64,000 nucleotides of DNA, from positions 47,490 through 111,489 of the forward strand of contig NZ_FOVH01000026.1 in assembly GCF_900115095.1 (NCBI RefSeq), written 5' to 3'. The notes beneath the pieces were generated by a model, which saw nothing but the letters and a program-made list of their open reading frames with translations, had not been told where the DNA came from and did no database searches. Origin of the DNA: Actinomadura madurae. Lineage in GTDB: Bacteria; Actinomycetota; Actinomycetes; Streptosporangiales; Streptosporangiaceae. Shown here in pieces: positions 53,756 to 62,209 of this stretch (positions within the stretch are counted from its first letter, which is position 1; each line of letters begins with the position of its first letter). Position numbers and translations under genes: made by a program.

Positions 53756-54403
53756 TCAGCGGGAGGACGGTTCGGGCTCCGGAGAGGACGCCGTCGCCGG
53801 CTCGGGTTCCGGCTCTGGCTTCGGCTCCGGAGAAGGTGCGCCGGACCTGGTGAGGTGGCGCCTCCGGGCGATCTCGGGGTAACGGGCGGTGAAGACGGCC
53901 GGGAGTGTGAACCCGGCGATCTTGACAGCGACCAGCAGTGTCGTGCTGTCCGGCGACCAGTACTGGACACAGCCGAGCACGACCGCCATGACGGTGAAGC
54001 TCACCGCCCAGACGGCGGTGAGCACGCGGTTGGCGTGCCGGAACCCGGCGGTCGCGGCTACCTCCGCGCTGACCTTACGGCGGGCGATTCCTTCGGTGAA
54101 GGGGCGTTCGAGCAGGAGCGTGCCCCAGGCCGTGACGCCCAGCCAGCCGATCGCGAGCGAGGCGCCGTAGCCCATCGGTGGGGAGTCGGGGGCGGCGAAC
54201 GCCGCGACGGTCAGCGCCGCGAGGAAGACGGTCGTGGAGATCTCCAGGATCAGGGAGTCGGCGCGGTGCCCCCGGCGGAGATCGTGCGCGAGGAGTGCCA
54301 GTGCGGCGACGAGCCCCGTCACGGCTCCGGCCCGGACGTCGAAACCGCTGCCGACGGCGAGCAGGATCCAGGGGAGGAACGTTCTGGCGTAGTACTTCGG
54401 CAC
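53756..54403 (-). CDS. Membrane protein controlled with the divergent PadR gene
   Basis: 215 residues from GTG 54403, which has GGGAG nine bases upstream; the longer ATG start at 54454 would overlap the operator. Five or six hydrophobic segments (FLPWILLAVGSGF, GAVTGLVAALALLAH, TVFLAALTVAAFAA, ASLAIGWLGVTAWGTLLL, VLTAVWAVSFTVMAVVLG) are followed by a Pro/Glu-rich cytoplasmic tail of repeated PEP. Family not recognised. Divergence from padR across a shared inverted repeat suggests it is the regulated target. Confidence 0.65.
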   Translation of the reverse strand: MPKYYARTFLPWILLAVGSGFDVRAGAVTGLVAALALLAHDLRRGHRADSLILEISTTVFLAALTVAAFAAPDSPPMGYGASLAIGWLGVTAWGTLLLERPFTEGIARRKVSAEVAATAGFRHANRVLTAVWAVSFTVMAVVLGCVQYWSPDSTTLLVAVKIAGFTLPAVFTARYPEIARRRHLTRSGAPSPEPKPEPEPEPATASSPEPEPSSR

Positions 54404-54432
54404 GGTCTGGCACTCCCGATGACATTCCAACT

Positions 54433-54473
54433 TTGACATGTCGAACATAGACAATCCTCTTTCGACATGTCAA
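54433..54473. promoter_or_regulatory. Perfect inverted-repeat operator between the membrane protein and PadR genes
   Basis: Two 13-base sites, TTGACATGTCGAA (54433-54445) and TTCGACATGTCAA (54461-54473), are exact inverted copies 15 bases apart. Each contains the 8-base palindrome GACATGTC, so it may bind two dimers. The pair sits in the divergent promoter region and is the obvious PadR target. Confidence 0.8.
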
Positions 54474-54496
54474 CACTGACCTGTACACTGCAGGGC

Positions 54497-55030
54497 ATGA
54501 GTTTGCGACATGCGGTGCTCGGGCTCATCGCCGAGATGGACGGTGCCAGCGGGTACGACCTGCTGAAGGTGTTCGAGATCTCGCTCGGGAACGTGTGGCC
54601 GGCCCGGCAGAGCCAGCTCTACGGCGAGCTGGGCAAGCTCGCCGACGCCGGGCTGATCGAGGTCGCCGAGGAGGGGCCCCGCGGTCGCAAGGCATACCGG
54701 ATCACCGAGGCCGGGCGCGCCGAGCTGCACGACTGGCTGGTGAACGTCCCGGCCAAGGTCGGACGGCGGGACGAGGCGCTGCTGCGGGTCTTCTTCCTCG
54801 GACTGGTCGAGCCGGACGAGGCCCAGAGATATCTCCGCAGGCACAAGGAGGGACTCGGCGAGTACCTCGACGAGCTGAAGGCCCTGGAGAAGGACATCGA
54901 CTGGGGGGACGACGACCTGTCCGTCTACGGACGACTGGTCATCGAGTACGGCAAACGCTTCGCCGCGATGCGCCGCGACTGGTTCGAGTGGGCGCTGCAG
55001 GAGATCACGGCCACCAAGAACCGCGACTAG
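54497..55030 (+). CDS. PadR-family transcriptional regulator
   Basis: 177 residues from ATG 54497 (an in-frame ATG at 54467 lies in the operator and is disfavoured). Winged helix: MSLRHAVLGLIAEMDGASGYDLL, WPARQSQLYGELGKLADAGLI, EGPRGRKAYRITEAG. The C-terminal helical domain has KEGLGEYLDELKALEKD and forms the dimer. PadR proteins repress genes for membrane transport or aromatic-acid decarboxylation; here self-regulation and control of the divergent membrane protein are likely. Confidence 0.9.
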   Translation: MSLRHAVLGLIAEMDGASGYDLLKVFEISLGNVWPARQSQLYGELGKLADAGLIEVAEEGPRGRKAYRITEAGRAELHDWLVNVPAKVGRRDEALLRVFFLGLVEPDEAQRYLRRHKEGLGEYLDELKALEKDIDWGDDDLSVYGRLVIEYGKRFAAMRRDWFEWALQEITATKNRD

Positions 55031-55087
55031 GCCGGGGCCACGGGGGCGGCCCCGCCCTGGTCGCGCTCTCCAACGTGGTCGGCGGCA

Positions 55088-55240
55088 GGTGGTCTGGTCG
55101 GTTGGGTTTAGTCGGTCGGGGTTTGGTCGGTTGGGTTTGGCTGGTTGGGTTTGGCTGGTTGGGTTCGAGCGGTTGGTTCGGTGGGGCGGGTTCGGTCGGT
55201 CGGGTTCGGTTGGTCGGGTTCGGTGAGTTGGGCTCGGCGC
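55088..55240. repeat. Degenerate GGTTGGGTT repeat tract after padR
   Basis: About 150 bases built from GGTCGGTTGGGTT, GGCTGGTTGGGTT and GGTCGGTCGGGTT words, about 10-16 bases each. It starts about 60 bases after the padR stop. No gene is suggested. The rest of the gap to 55523 holds no recognisable feature. Confidence 0.75.
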
Positions 55241-55523
55241 GTCGGGGGTCAGTGGGTCGGGGGCAGTGAGTCAGCGAGTCGGTGTAGTGGGGCGGTGTTG
55301 GGGCCCCAGTGCCCCGGCCGCCGTGTTGGGAGCTGGCGCAGGACACCAGTCGACACCGGGCACCGCCGCCCGCGGTCTCGGCGCGTCGGTCGCCGGGTCG
55401 CGCGTCCGGCGTGTGCGAGGTCGGCAAGGCTGGTCAGGGTGGCGTTCATGTCCCGCTCCTTCGCCCGCCCCCTTGGCCGGCTCCGGCTCCTCCCCTCGTC
55501 GACGCTCCGCGGGGGCTTGCTGG

Positions 55524-56345
55524 TCAGCAGAAGGCGTCGGCGTGGTCGGCGGCCCACTCCTTGAACGTCCGGGCCGGGCGCCCGGTGATGCGCTCGACCT
55601 CCGGGGACGGCTCGGCCGGATGGTCGACCGAGTTCGCGCGTAGGCGGAGCAGGACGTCCACCAGGCCCTCGCGCATGTAGGGGTGGGCGAGCATCTCCCG
55701 CCGCGCCTCCTCGGGAGTGATCTCCTCGAAGCGCCCAGGGCGGCCGGTCGCCTCGCCGATGAGCCCGACCATCTCCGGGTGGGTGAGCGCCTCGGGCCCG
55801 GTCAGGACCGGCCTGGCGCCGAGGAGATCGTCGGTGAGCAGGGCCTTCGCGGCGACGGCCGCGATGTCGCGCTCGTGGATCGGCGCGCTGCGGGCCGCCG
55901 CGTAAGGCTCGCGGACGGGGTCGCCGGCGCGGATCGCCTCCCGCCAGCCGAGCGCGTTGGACGAGAACTCGCCGGGACGCGTGAACGTCCACTCCAGCCC
56001 GGAGTCCTCGATCGCCCGCTCGATCTTCAGGTGGTGCGCGGCCAGCTCATTCGCCGCGTCGTCGTCCAGCGCGGCGGCCGACGACAGCATGACCACCCGC
56101 CGGACACCGTGCTCGACGGCGCGGGACAGCAGATCGTCCAAGCCGTGCCAGAACACGGCCGGGTTGAGAAAGATCGCCGAGATGCCGTCCAGCGGCATGT
56201 CGCCGGTGCGGGCGACCTCGGTCTCGCTGGGCAGGCGGGCTCGGGCGGGATCGCGGGTCAGCGCGCGGACCCTGGCGCCCGCGGTGAGCAGTTCGCCGAC
56301 GAGATGGCGTCCGACGTTCCCGGTCGCTCCGGTCACAAGAATCAT
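55524..56345 (-). CDS. NmrA/NAD(P)H-binding-family protein
   Basis: 273 residues from ATG 56345, chosen because MILVTGATGNVGRHLVGELL is the true Rossmann start; the frame is open 12 codons further. Further family marks: VRALTRDPARAR, VVMLSSAAALDDD, ERAIEDSGLEWTFTRPGEF and a helical C-terminus. Proteins of this group are oxidoreductases or redox sensors acting on quinone-like or unknown substrates. Divergent from the TetR-type gene. Confidence 0.88.
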   Translation of the reverse strand: MILVTGATGNVGRHLVGELLTAGARVRALTRDPARARLPSETEVARTGDMPLDGISAIFLNPAVFWHGLDDLLSRAVEHGVRRVVMLSSAAALDDDAANELAAHHLKIERAIEDSGLEWTFTRPGEFSSNALGWREAIRAGDPVREPYAAARSAPIHERDIAAVAAKALLTDDLLGARPVLTGPEALTHPEMVGLIGEATGRPGRFEEITPEEARREMLAHPYMREGLVDVLLRLRANSVDHPAEPSPEVERITGRPARTFKEWAADHADAFC

Positions 56346-56378
56346 GGCGACCAGGTTCAACCATATGGATAAACTTGT

Positions 56379-56392
56379 CAACCAGCCGGTTG
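56379..56392. promoter_or_regulatory. Candidate operator for the TetR regulator
   Basis: CAACCAGCCGGTTG, a palindrome with 5-base arms CAACC and GGTTG, lies between the divergent NmrA-like and TetR genes, overlapping where their promoters should be. Confidence 0.55.
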
Positions 56393-56419
56393 GGTGAAGA
56401 GATCAGCCGGGCGGTTACG

Positions 56420-57046
56420 ATGGGGTCCGTGACGGAGACGACGAAGCGCGCGCGGCGCGCCCCCGCCCCGGACGAGCGCACCCTCGACGCCGAGCGGTCG
56501 CGGCGCCTGCTGCTGGACGCCGCGCTGGAGGAGTTCTCCGCCAAGGGGTTCGCGGGCGCCCGCGTCCAGGACATCGCCGACCGCGCCGGCGTGAACAAGC
56601 AGCTGATCAACTACTACTTCGGCGGCAAGGAGGGCCTGTACAGCGCGCTCGGCCGGCGCTGGCTGGAGCGGGAGGCCGAGTTCAACGACCCGTCCGTCCC
56701 GTTCGACGAGATCGTGATCCGGTACCTGCGGCACGTCCTGGACGACCCGCGCGGAACACGGCTGAACGCCTGGCGCGGCCTCACTGAGAACCTCGACGAC
56801 GTCCCGTCCGGCGAGCGGGAGGACCTGTCCGACCTCGAACGCCGCCAGGCCGCTGGGGAACTGCCCGCCGACCTGGACCCGGGCGCGGTGATGCTGGCCG
56901 TCATGGCGATGGTGTCGGCGCCGGTCACGAATCCGCTCGCCGTCCGCCGCATCTTCGGCATGGACCCGGGATCACCCGAGTTCCAGGAACGCTACGCCGA
57001 ACAACTGCGCCGCATCGTCCGGCACCTCGTCGCGGTCGCGGACTAG
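56420..57046 (+). CDS. TetR/AcrR-family regulator
   Basis: 208 residues from ATG 56420 (GTG 56429 is possible). Helix-turn-helix: RRLLLDAALEEFSAKGFAGARVQDIADRAG, NKQLINYYFGGKEGLY. The C-terminal domain resembles TetR_C (RGTRLNAWRGLTENL). It should repress the divergent NmrA-like gene. Its TAG stop shares the tetranucleotide CTAG with the TAG of the convergent protease gene. Confidence 0.92.
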   Translation: MGSVTETTKRARRAPAPDERTLDAERSRRLLLDAALEEFSAKGFAGARVQDIADRAGVNKQLINYYFGGKEGLYSALGRRWLEREAEFNDPSVPFDEIVIRYLRHVLDDPRGTRLNAWRGLTENLDDVPSGEREDLSDLERRQAAGELPADLDPGAVMLAVMAMVSAPVTNPLAVRRIFGMDPGSPEFQERYAEQLRRIVRHLVAVAD

Positions 57047-57864
57047 TCGTTCCACCACTGGAACAGGTAGTGCCCCAGCTCGATCGGGAAGTGGTCGATG
57101 GAGCCGCTCACCCGGAACGGGAAGTCGCCCAGCCCGATCGCGTCGGTGATGTAGTAGATGACGTTGAAGAAGCCCTCGTTGATCGGCCCGAGCCACAGCA
57201 GCGCGATCAGGATGAGGAAGACGTAGCCGCCGTACGCGTTCGCCCGGTCCACCAGATGGCGCGGCAGGTAGGGCTCGATGATGCCGAAGCCGTCCAGCCC
57301 CGGAATCGGCAGCAGGTTCAGCACGGCGGCCGTGACCTGCAAGAACGCCAGGAACGCCAGTCCGGACCAGAACAGCGCGTGCCCGCTGTCGGCGAAGTTC
57401 TTGAAGATCACCGCGAGCATGACGGCGAACAGCGCGTTCGACAGCGGGCCCGCCGCCGAGATCAGGCTGTGCCGCAGCTTCCCCTGGATCACGTGCCGGT
57501 CGATCCAGACGGCGCCGCCCGGCAGGCCGATGCCGCCGAGGATGATGAACACGACCGGGATGAGGAAGCTCAGCGTGATGTCGGAGTACTTCAGCGGGTT
57601 CAGCGTGAGGTAGCCCTTCGACACCACGCTGCGATCGCCCGACCGGTACGCCATGTACGCGTGCCCGAACTCGTGCAGCGACAGCGACAGGATCCAGGCG
57701 GCGATCACGAACCCGAACAGCGCGATCCGTCCCGGCCGCTCCAGAATCGTCCCGTACCGCCAGGCGATCAGGCCGCACAGGACGGTCGCCGCCACGACCG
57801 CGAGGAACACCGGACTCGGCCGGACGGCCGAGCTCCCCCGCATCTCGTGTGCCGTGTCCTTCAT
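57043..57864 (-). CDS. Site-2 protease-family zinc metallopeptidase
   Basis: 273 residues from ATG 57864 with GGAGAAAGG upstream. Six or so membrane helices. The zinc motif is SLHEFGHAYMAY (HExxH) and the third ligand is in NLLPIPGLDGFGIIEPYLP (LDG motif). Acts on substrates inside the membrane, such as anti-sigma factors. No anti-sigma partner is adjacent. Confidence 0.92.
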   Translation of the reverse strand: MKDTAHEMRGSSAVRPSPVFLAVVAATVLCGLIAWRYGTILERPGRIALFGFVIAAWILSLSLHEFGHAYMAYRSGDRSVVSKGYLTLNPLKYSDITLSFLIPVVFIILGGIGLPGGAVWIDRHVIQGKLRHSLISAAGPLSNALFAVMLAVIFKNFADSGHALFWSGLAFLAFLQVTAAVLNLLPIPGLDGFGIIEPYLPRHLVDRANAYGGYVFLILIALLWLGPINEGFFNVIYYITDAIGLGDFPFRVSGSIDHFPIELGHYLFQWWND

Positions 57865-57919
57865 CGTTGCCGGCCTTTCTCCCGCCTGGACTTCACTGGA
57901 CGCTACCCGCTCGCCGGAG

Positions 57920-58504
57920 TCATGGCGCCGCGATGACCGGGACGACATAGGTGCGCAGGAAGCGGCGCAGCCCGTCGGCGTCCCGGTCGCGTTCCATCAC
58001 GATCAGCGAGGTGATGATGCGGAAGAGGAACTCCACGGTCCCCTCCACCTCGATGTCGGGCCGGAGCCTGCGCTGCCGCTGCGCCTGCTCGAAATAGGGC
58101 CGGACGTAGTCGCAGCACAGCGCGAGCACGTGCTCGGCGGCCCCGGCCACGGCCGCCTGCATGTGCCCCGCCGCCTCCGGGACGAGGAAATGCGCGAGGG
58201 CCGGCTCGTCGCGGACGTACTCGACCGCGTCCAGCGTGCCCTCGACGATCGCCTCGGACACCGACCGCTCCCGGCGCAACCGCTCGGCGAGCCGGTCGAG
58301 GAACCGGTGCAGGTCGCGGACCACCACCGCGAGGATCAGCTCGTCCCGCCCGCCGGTGACGCTCCGGTACACGGTCGCCCGCGACAGCTTCGCCGCGGCG
58401 GCGATGTCCTCGACCGTGGTCTTGGCCACGCCGAAGCGGCCGAAGCACTCTTCGGCCGCGTCGATGATGCGCTCGCGCGTAGCGTCGCCGGTGACCGGGG
58501 GCAT
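57920..58504 (-). CDS. TetR/AcrR-family regulator
   Basis: 194 residues from ATG 58504; the longer open frame adds unrelated sequence. DNA-binding part: TRERIIDAAEECFGRFGVAKTTVEDIAAAAKLSRATVYRSV. The ligand domain ends with FLFRIITSLIVMERDRD. It lies upstream of the protease gene on the same strand, 55 bases away, and downstream of a DUF3224 gene. Ligand unknown. Confidence 0.9.
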   Translation of the reverse strand: MPPVTGDATRERIIDAAEECFGRFGVAKTTVEDIAAAAKLSRATVYRSVTGGRDELILAVVVRDLHRFLDRLAERLRRERSVSEAIVEGTLDAVEYVRDEPALAHFLVPEAAGHMQAAVAGAAEHVLALCCDYVRPYFEQAQRQRRLRPDIEVEGTVEFLFRIITSLIVMERDRDADGLRRFLRTYVVPVIAAP

Positions 58505-58535
58505 GAGGTGAACATTACCGGCCGCCGGTCGGCCG

Positions 58536-58952
58536 CTAGTCCAGCGTGTACTCCAGCGCCCAGGCGTGGGACCCGTCCTCGGCGACGGTGATCTGCCCGA
58601 CACCGCGGATGCCCGCCAGCTCGCCCGTCCCGGACGTGGGCACGATCAGCCACCGCAGCCACTGGGTGTCGGGCGTCCCGTCCTCGCTGCCCGCGCTGTG
58701 CTGCAACACGAACGTCCCTTCGCGGCCGTGCAGGATGCCCTGGACATGCTCGACTCCCACGTAGGCGACCGGCCCCGCCGCCGACTCCACCGTGATCAGC
58801 TCGGTGGAGCTCGTCCCCACGAGGTCCCCGTGAAAGGCCTTGCCGACGTGCACCCGGGTCAGCTTGTTCCCGCCCTGCTCGTCATAGGGCTTGTCGGCGT
58901 CCCACGCCTCGATGTCGAAGGTGCCGCTCGCTTGAAACGTCATGCCCGCCAT
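58536..58952 (-). CDS. DUF3224-family protein
   Basis: 138 residues. A small beta-barrel with the family order: GTFDIEAWDADKPYDE, KLTRVHVGKAFHGDLVGTSS, AGPVAYVGVEHVQGILHGREG, TFVLQHSAGS, GTGELAGIRGVGQI, ALEYTLD. Related to the allene-oxide-cyclase-like barrel; function unknown. Probably transcribed with the downstream TetR gene. Confidence 0.9.
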   Translation of the reverse strand: MAGMTFQASGTFDIEAWDADKPYDEQGGNKLTRVHVGKAFHGDLVGTSSTELITVESAAGPVAYVGVEHVQGILHGREGTFVLQHSAGSEDGTPDTQWLRWLIVPTSGTGELAGIRGVGQITVAEDGSHAWALEYTLD

Positions 58953-59197
58953 AATGCCCGCCCGCCCCTACCGTCCGGCAGCCCTCCGCCTGCGTCACAT
59001 GCCCAATCACCGCCCAGCCGGCGAGCAGACGCCAAGCCCAACAGGCAACCGAGTCGCAAATGTCGATATGAAGCCTGTTCCATACTCTTTCCCTGACCAT
59101 TGAGTGGAGAGCATTTGTCCGGAGTCTGATTACTTGGACCCGAGTTGTGTCGCCCAGTCCCGACCTAGGATGAGTATGTCCGTGTTCGGGCAATTGT

Positions 59198-59364
59198 GTG
59201 GGGTGGCGCTGCGTACGGGGCCGCCCCTCCGAAGTCAAGGGCGCCTTCGGCGTCGCTTCGCGATGGGACTTCGTCCCACCCTTGACTTCGGAGCCTCTGC
59301 GGCCCCTGGGTGCAGCTTTCGTCGGGCAGGCTCCGCCTGCCCCCTGCCCGACGCGCCACCCCAC
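59198..59364. other. Highly structured 167-base multi-arm palindrome
   Basis: Nested perfect inverted repeats fold the whole stretch. Outer stem: 59198-59209 with 59353-59364 (12 pairs). Next: 59217-59224 with 59299-59306 (8). Next: 59228-59241 with 59279-59292 (14). Inside that, 59242-59278 is completely filled by three adjacent hairpins with TTC loops (59242-59252, 59253-59263, 59264-59278). A side arm pairs 59321-59330 with 59343-59352 (10). No gene lies in 58953-59507. This may be a mobile palindromic element or a structured RNA. Confidence 0.85.
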
Positions 59365-59507
59365 CGTCCAAGAGGGGCAGGGCGAAGCCATGGCCCGGCT
59401 TCTCTGAGCGGACGGCGATTGGGGACCGCCTCCGACTATCCCCGCGGTGACAAAACTGAAGTGGTTCTCGCGGCCCACTTCGAACACACATTCGATATAC
59501 TTTCCTC

Positions 59508-60755
59508 ATGGATTTGATCGCGGTCGATCTGCGTGGGGCGTCTACCATGGAGTTGGTGAAAGCCGCTGCCACGATCGCCGCTGAATTAGCCGGACGTACC
59601 GCGCCGGAATCCCCGTCGTCCTGCATGGAGTTGGCGGAGAAGCTCGCGGCCGCGTCGGACGCGCAGGAAAGCGCGCTGGCCGAATTGATCGGTCGCGTGG
59701 ACGCCACTGGAGAAATGTTTCGCTGGGGCCTGCCGTCCACCCAGGCATGGCTGCGGTCGCGGCTGGGCATGCGCGAGTCGCGCGCCAGAGAGCGGGTGAC
59801 CCTGGCACGGCAGCGCCACAGGCTGCCGAAGGTGACGGCGATGCTCGCAGGCGGTGAGCTGTCCTACGGCCACGCCGCCACCGTGGCCGACGCCGTCGCC
59901 CGGCTTGACGACGCCGATTGCGCGGAGGCGGAATCAGTCCTGCTGGACATGGTCGGCCAGGGCTTCTCAGCCGGAAAAGTCGCCGCGTTCGGCCGCCGCA
60001 TCCGCGACGTCATCGCCGAACGAGACGGGCGCGAGCAAGCCCCTGAAGACTCCCAGCGCGGCTACGAGCGCTCCTGGGTCACTGTGACGCGCTCCCTGGA
60101 CGGCGGCCGATACATCAAGGGCTGGCTGAACCCCGAGGACGCCGCCATCTGGGACGGAACCCTGGGACCTCTGGCCAAACCAGCAGGACCCGACGACCAG
60201 CGCGACCTGCCCGAACGAACCGCCGCCGCGCTGACCGGCGTCCTCTCGGGCGGCCACCGGGCCACCAAGGTCACCGTCATCTGCGATCTGGACACCCTGA
60301 CCGGCGGCGAAGCACCCGCCCGCCTGACCGACGGCACCCCGATCCCCGCCCCCCAGGCCCGCCGCATGGCCCTGGCCGCAGGAGTCTCGCCGCTCCTCCT
60401 GGGCGGCGGCCACACCCCGCTCTACTTGGGACACAAGGTCCGGTTCGCCACCGCAGCCCAACGCCAAGTCCTCGAAACGCTCTATCCGACCTGCGCGGTC
60501 CGAGGCTGCGAAGTCCCCGGCACCCTGTGCGAAGTCGATCACGTGAACGGATGGGCCCTAGGCGACAGCCCCACCGACATCGACAAACTGGCCCTCTGCT
60601 GCGGATGGCACAACCGTTTCAAACACGCCAACGCGGAGCAGATGCACATCACCCAAGACAGCACCGGCCGCTACATCTACCGCGCCCTCCCACCCCCCGA
60701 CACAAGAGCGACCCCCACCACCACCCCACCAACCGAGCTAACCCAGGCCGCCTAA
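59508..60755 (+). CDS. DUF222 / HNH endonuclease-family protein (13E12 repeat family)
   Basis: 415 residues. DUF222 domain (about 30-300) with AALAELIGRVDATG-type helices, GLPSTQAWLRSRLGMRESRA, LSYGHAATVADAV, WLNPEDAAIWDGTL. The C-terminal HNH nuclease motif reads LCEVDHVNGWALG and LALCCGWHNRFKH. Family members are abundant in actinobacterial genomes, are often multi-copy, and are thought to be mobile or associated with mobility. It begins 144 bases after the large palindrome. Confidence 0.9.
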   Translation: MDLIAVDLRGASTMELVKAAATIAAELAGRTAPESPSSCMELAEKLAAASDAQESALAELIGRVDATGEMFRWGLPSTQAWLRSRLGMRESRARERVTLARQRHRLPKVTAMLAGGELSYGHAATVADAVARLDDADCAEAESVLLDMVGQGFSAGKVAAFGRRIRDVIAERDGREQAPEDSQRGYERSWVTVTRSLDGGRYIKGWLNPEDAAIWDGTLGPLAKPAGPDDQRDLPERTAAALTGVLSGGHRATKVTVICDLDTLTGGEAPARLTDGTPIPAPQARRMALAAGVSPLLLGGGHTPLYLGHKVRFATAAQRQVLETLYPTCAVRGCEVPGTLCEVDHVNGWALGDSPTDIDKLALCCGWHNRFKHANAEQMHITQDSTGRYIYRALPPPDTRATPTTTPPTELTQAA

Positions 60756-61079
60756 CCTCCGCCATGCCGACAGGTGCAGGTGTCGTGCATCACCGCGTGC
60801 AGGATGTGCCGGTTCTGCCGCAAGAGCCGCACCGGGCAGCGCCTGGGCGGGAGAGGCTGGATCCTGGGCCACAAGATCGACGGGACGCAGCGCCCGCCCG
60901 AAGTGCCCCCGGACGGCCCGGGGCGCAATTCAGGCGGGCGGGCGGCGTCTCCCATGGTCCCCTGTTGCCGTCGGCAGGGGTCTGGAAGTGATCCCGGCAG
61001 GCCCGCAAACGCGGCGGCGGCCCCCCAGCACCTCGGCGGCGCCCCCGAGCACCTCGGCGGCGGCCCCCGAGCACCTCGG
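60756..61079. repeat. Region with a three-copy ~21-base repeat (61019-61084)
   Basis: No gene recognised from the HNH stop to 61018. At 61019-61084 three copies of CCCCCGAGCACCTCGGCGG-type units (about 20-22 bases) lie in tandem, and each can fold on CCGAG/CTCGG. The repeat runs directly into the transposase fragment that follows. Confidence 0.55.
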
Positions 61080-61182
61080 CAGCGTGGACCCCGCCATCGT
61101 GCGGGCACATCAGCACGCCGCCGGAGCCGCACTCGGCCGAGAGACGCCAACAGCCTCCGGACGGACCCGCACGGGGGCCTAG
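61080..61182 (+). pseudogene. IS5-type transposase fragment
   Basis: About 34 codons read GSVDPAIVRAHQHAAGAALG, then GRETPTASG. IS5-family transposases have VSVDSTIVRAHQHAAGAR around the first catalytic Asp, so this is a scrap of one. The last bases overlap the end of the LysR remnant on the opposite strand. Confidence 0.6.
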
Positions 61183-61760
61183 CATTGCGGCGCCGTGGCG
61201 GCTTTCGCGGCGGCGCGGGCGAGGGCAGCGACCGATGAGGACGTGCCGTGTGCGGGCCAGTCGAGCACGAGGACACTCGGCGGAACGTCGGTCACTGGAA
61301 TCGTCGTCAGGTCATCGCGCAGGGGCGTGGTCAATGACTGCGGCAGCACGGTGACCGTGCGGCCCAGGGCGATCAGGTGCATCACGGCCTAGTCTGCGGA
61401 TGGCCGACTTTGAGCGCGAAGGCTGTACAAGCACGATCCCACCGATGGCGGCACCGGTGGCAGCATCAGCGAACGTGCGAGGGGATAGGACACAGACAGC
61501 ACAGCGACCGGCGCTCGCTCAGCAGCGTCTCGGTGTCCAGCCCACGGACGTCATCGGTCGGCGTGTACAGCAGTGCGGCATCGGCCCGCCCATCGCGCAG
61601 CATGCTCGCACGATCCCCTGCGAAGACCACCTCGATCGGCAACATAGCTGGTTCGCCCTCGTAGGTCGCGAGGACGTCCGGGAGCAGACCGGCCGCTCCC
61701 CAGCCAGCACACAACCACGAGCGGCTGCCCGAGTTCTCCGCAGCCGGACAACCCGTCACA
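61179..61760 (-). pseudogene. LysR-family regulator remnant (effector domain only)
   Basis: Two minus-strand frames combine. The upstream block (about 61490-61700) reads LLPDVLATYEGEPAMLPIEV, FAGDRASMLRDGRADAAL, LYTPTDDVRGLDTETLLSER. The final block (61179-61385) reads LIALGRTVTVLPQSL, TTIPVTDVPPSVLVLDWP, VAALARAAAKAA and stops. This is the order of a LysR substrate-binding domain. The helix-turn-helix start is missing and at least one frame change and a stop lie between the blocks, so it is non-functional. Confidence 0.6.
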
Positions 61761-62209
61761 CAGAACCGGTAGGGCAGTACGTGGCGGATCACGCGCACTG
61801 CCGTCTCCGGTGATGGCCATGGTGACGTGGTCTCCCGTGACACAGGAGGCCGTCGAGTAGGACGGGAAGGGCACGAGCCGGGACCGTCCGCGCGACGCCA
61901 CTACTGCCGCCCGGACCTCGCGCGGCATCGCATCCCCGACATCCCACCGTTTCGTGCCCCGCTGTGCTGGCAGCTGGCTGGCGCGTCCTGCCCCCCCGGG
62001 GCCGATTCACCGACGTGATCCTCATCCCTAGGACGACCCGTGGACGCGAGTTGGGACGAGCGTGCACGGCTCCGGTCTCGTCAGGCCGGCGGTCCAGTAG
62101 GTGCACCGCCACCGCACCCAGGTACGGACATGGGGGCCGGGCACCGATGACTTTCTTGGACGCGTGCGGTCAGTCCAGACAGCGAGGGCGAAGAGAAGGG
62201 AACCCGACC
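61761..62209. other. No recognisable gene
   Basis: Open frames on the minus strand (for example 61551-61928) may include further eroded LysR sequence, but nothing matches clearly. The last bases hold the ribosome site AGAAGGGA of the next gene. Confidence 0.35.
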
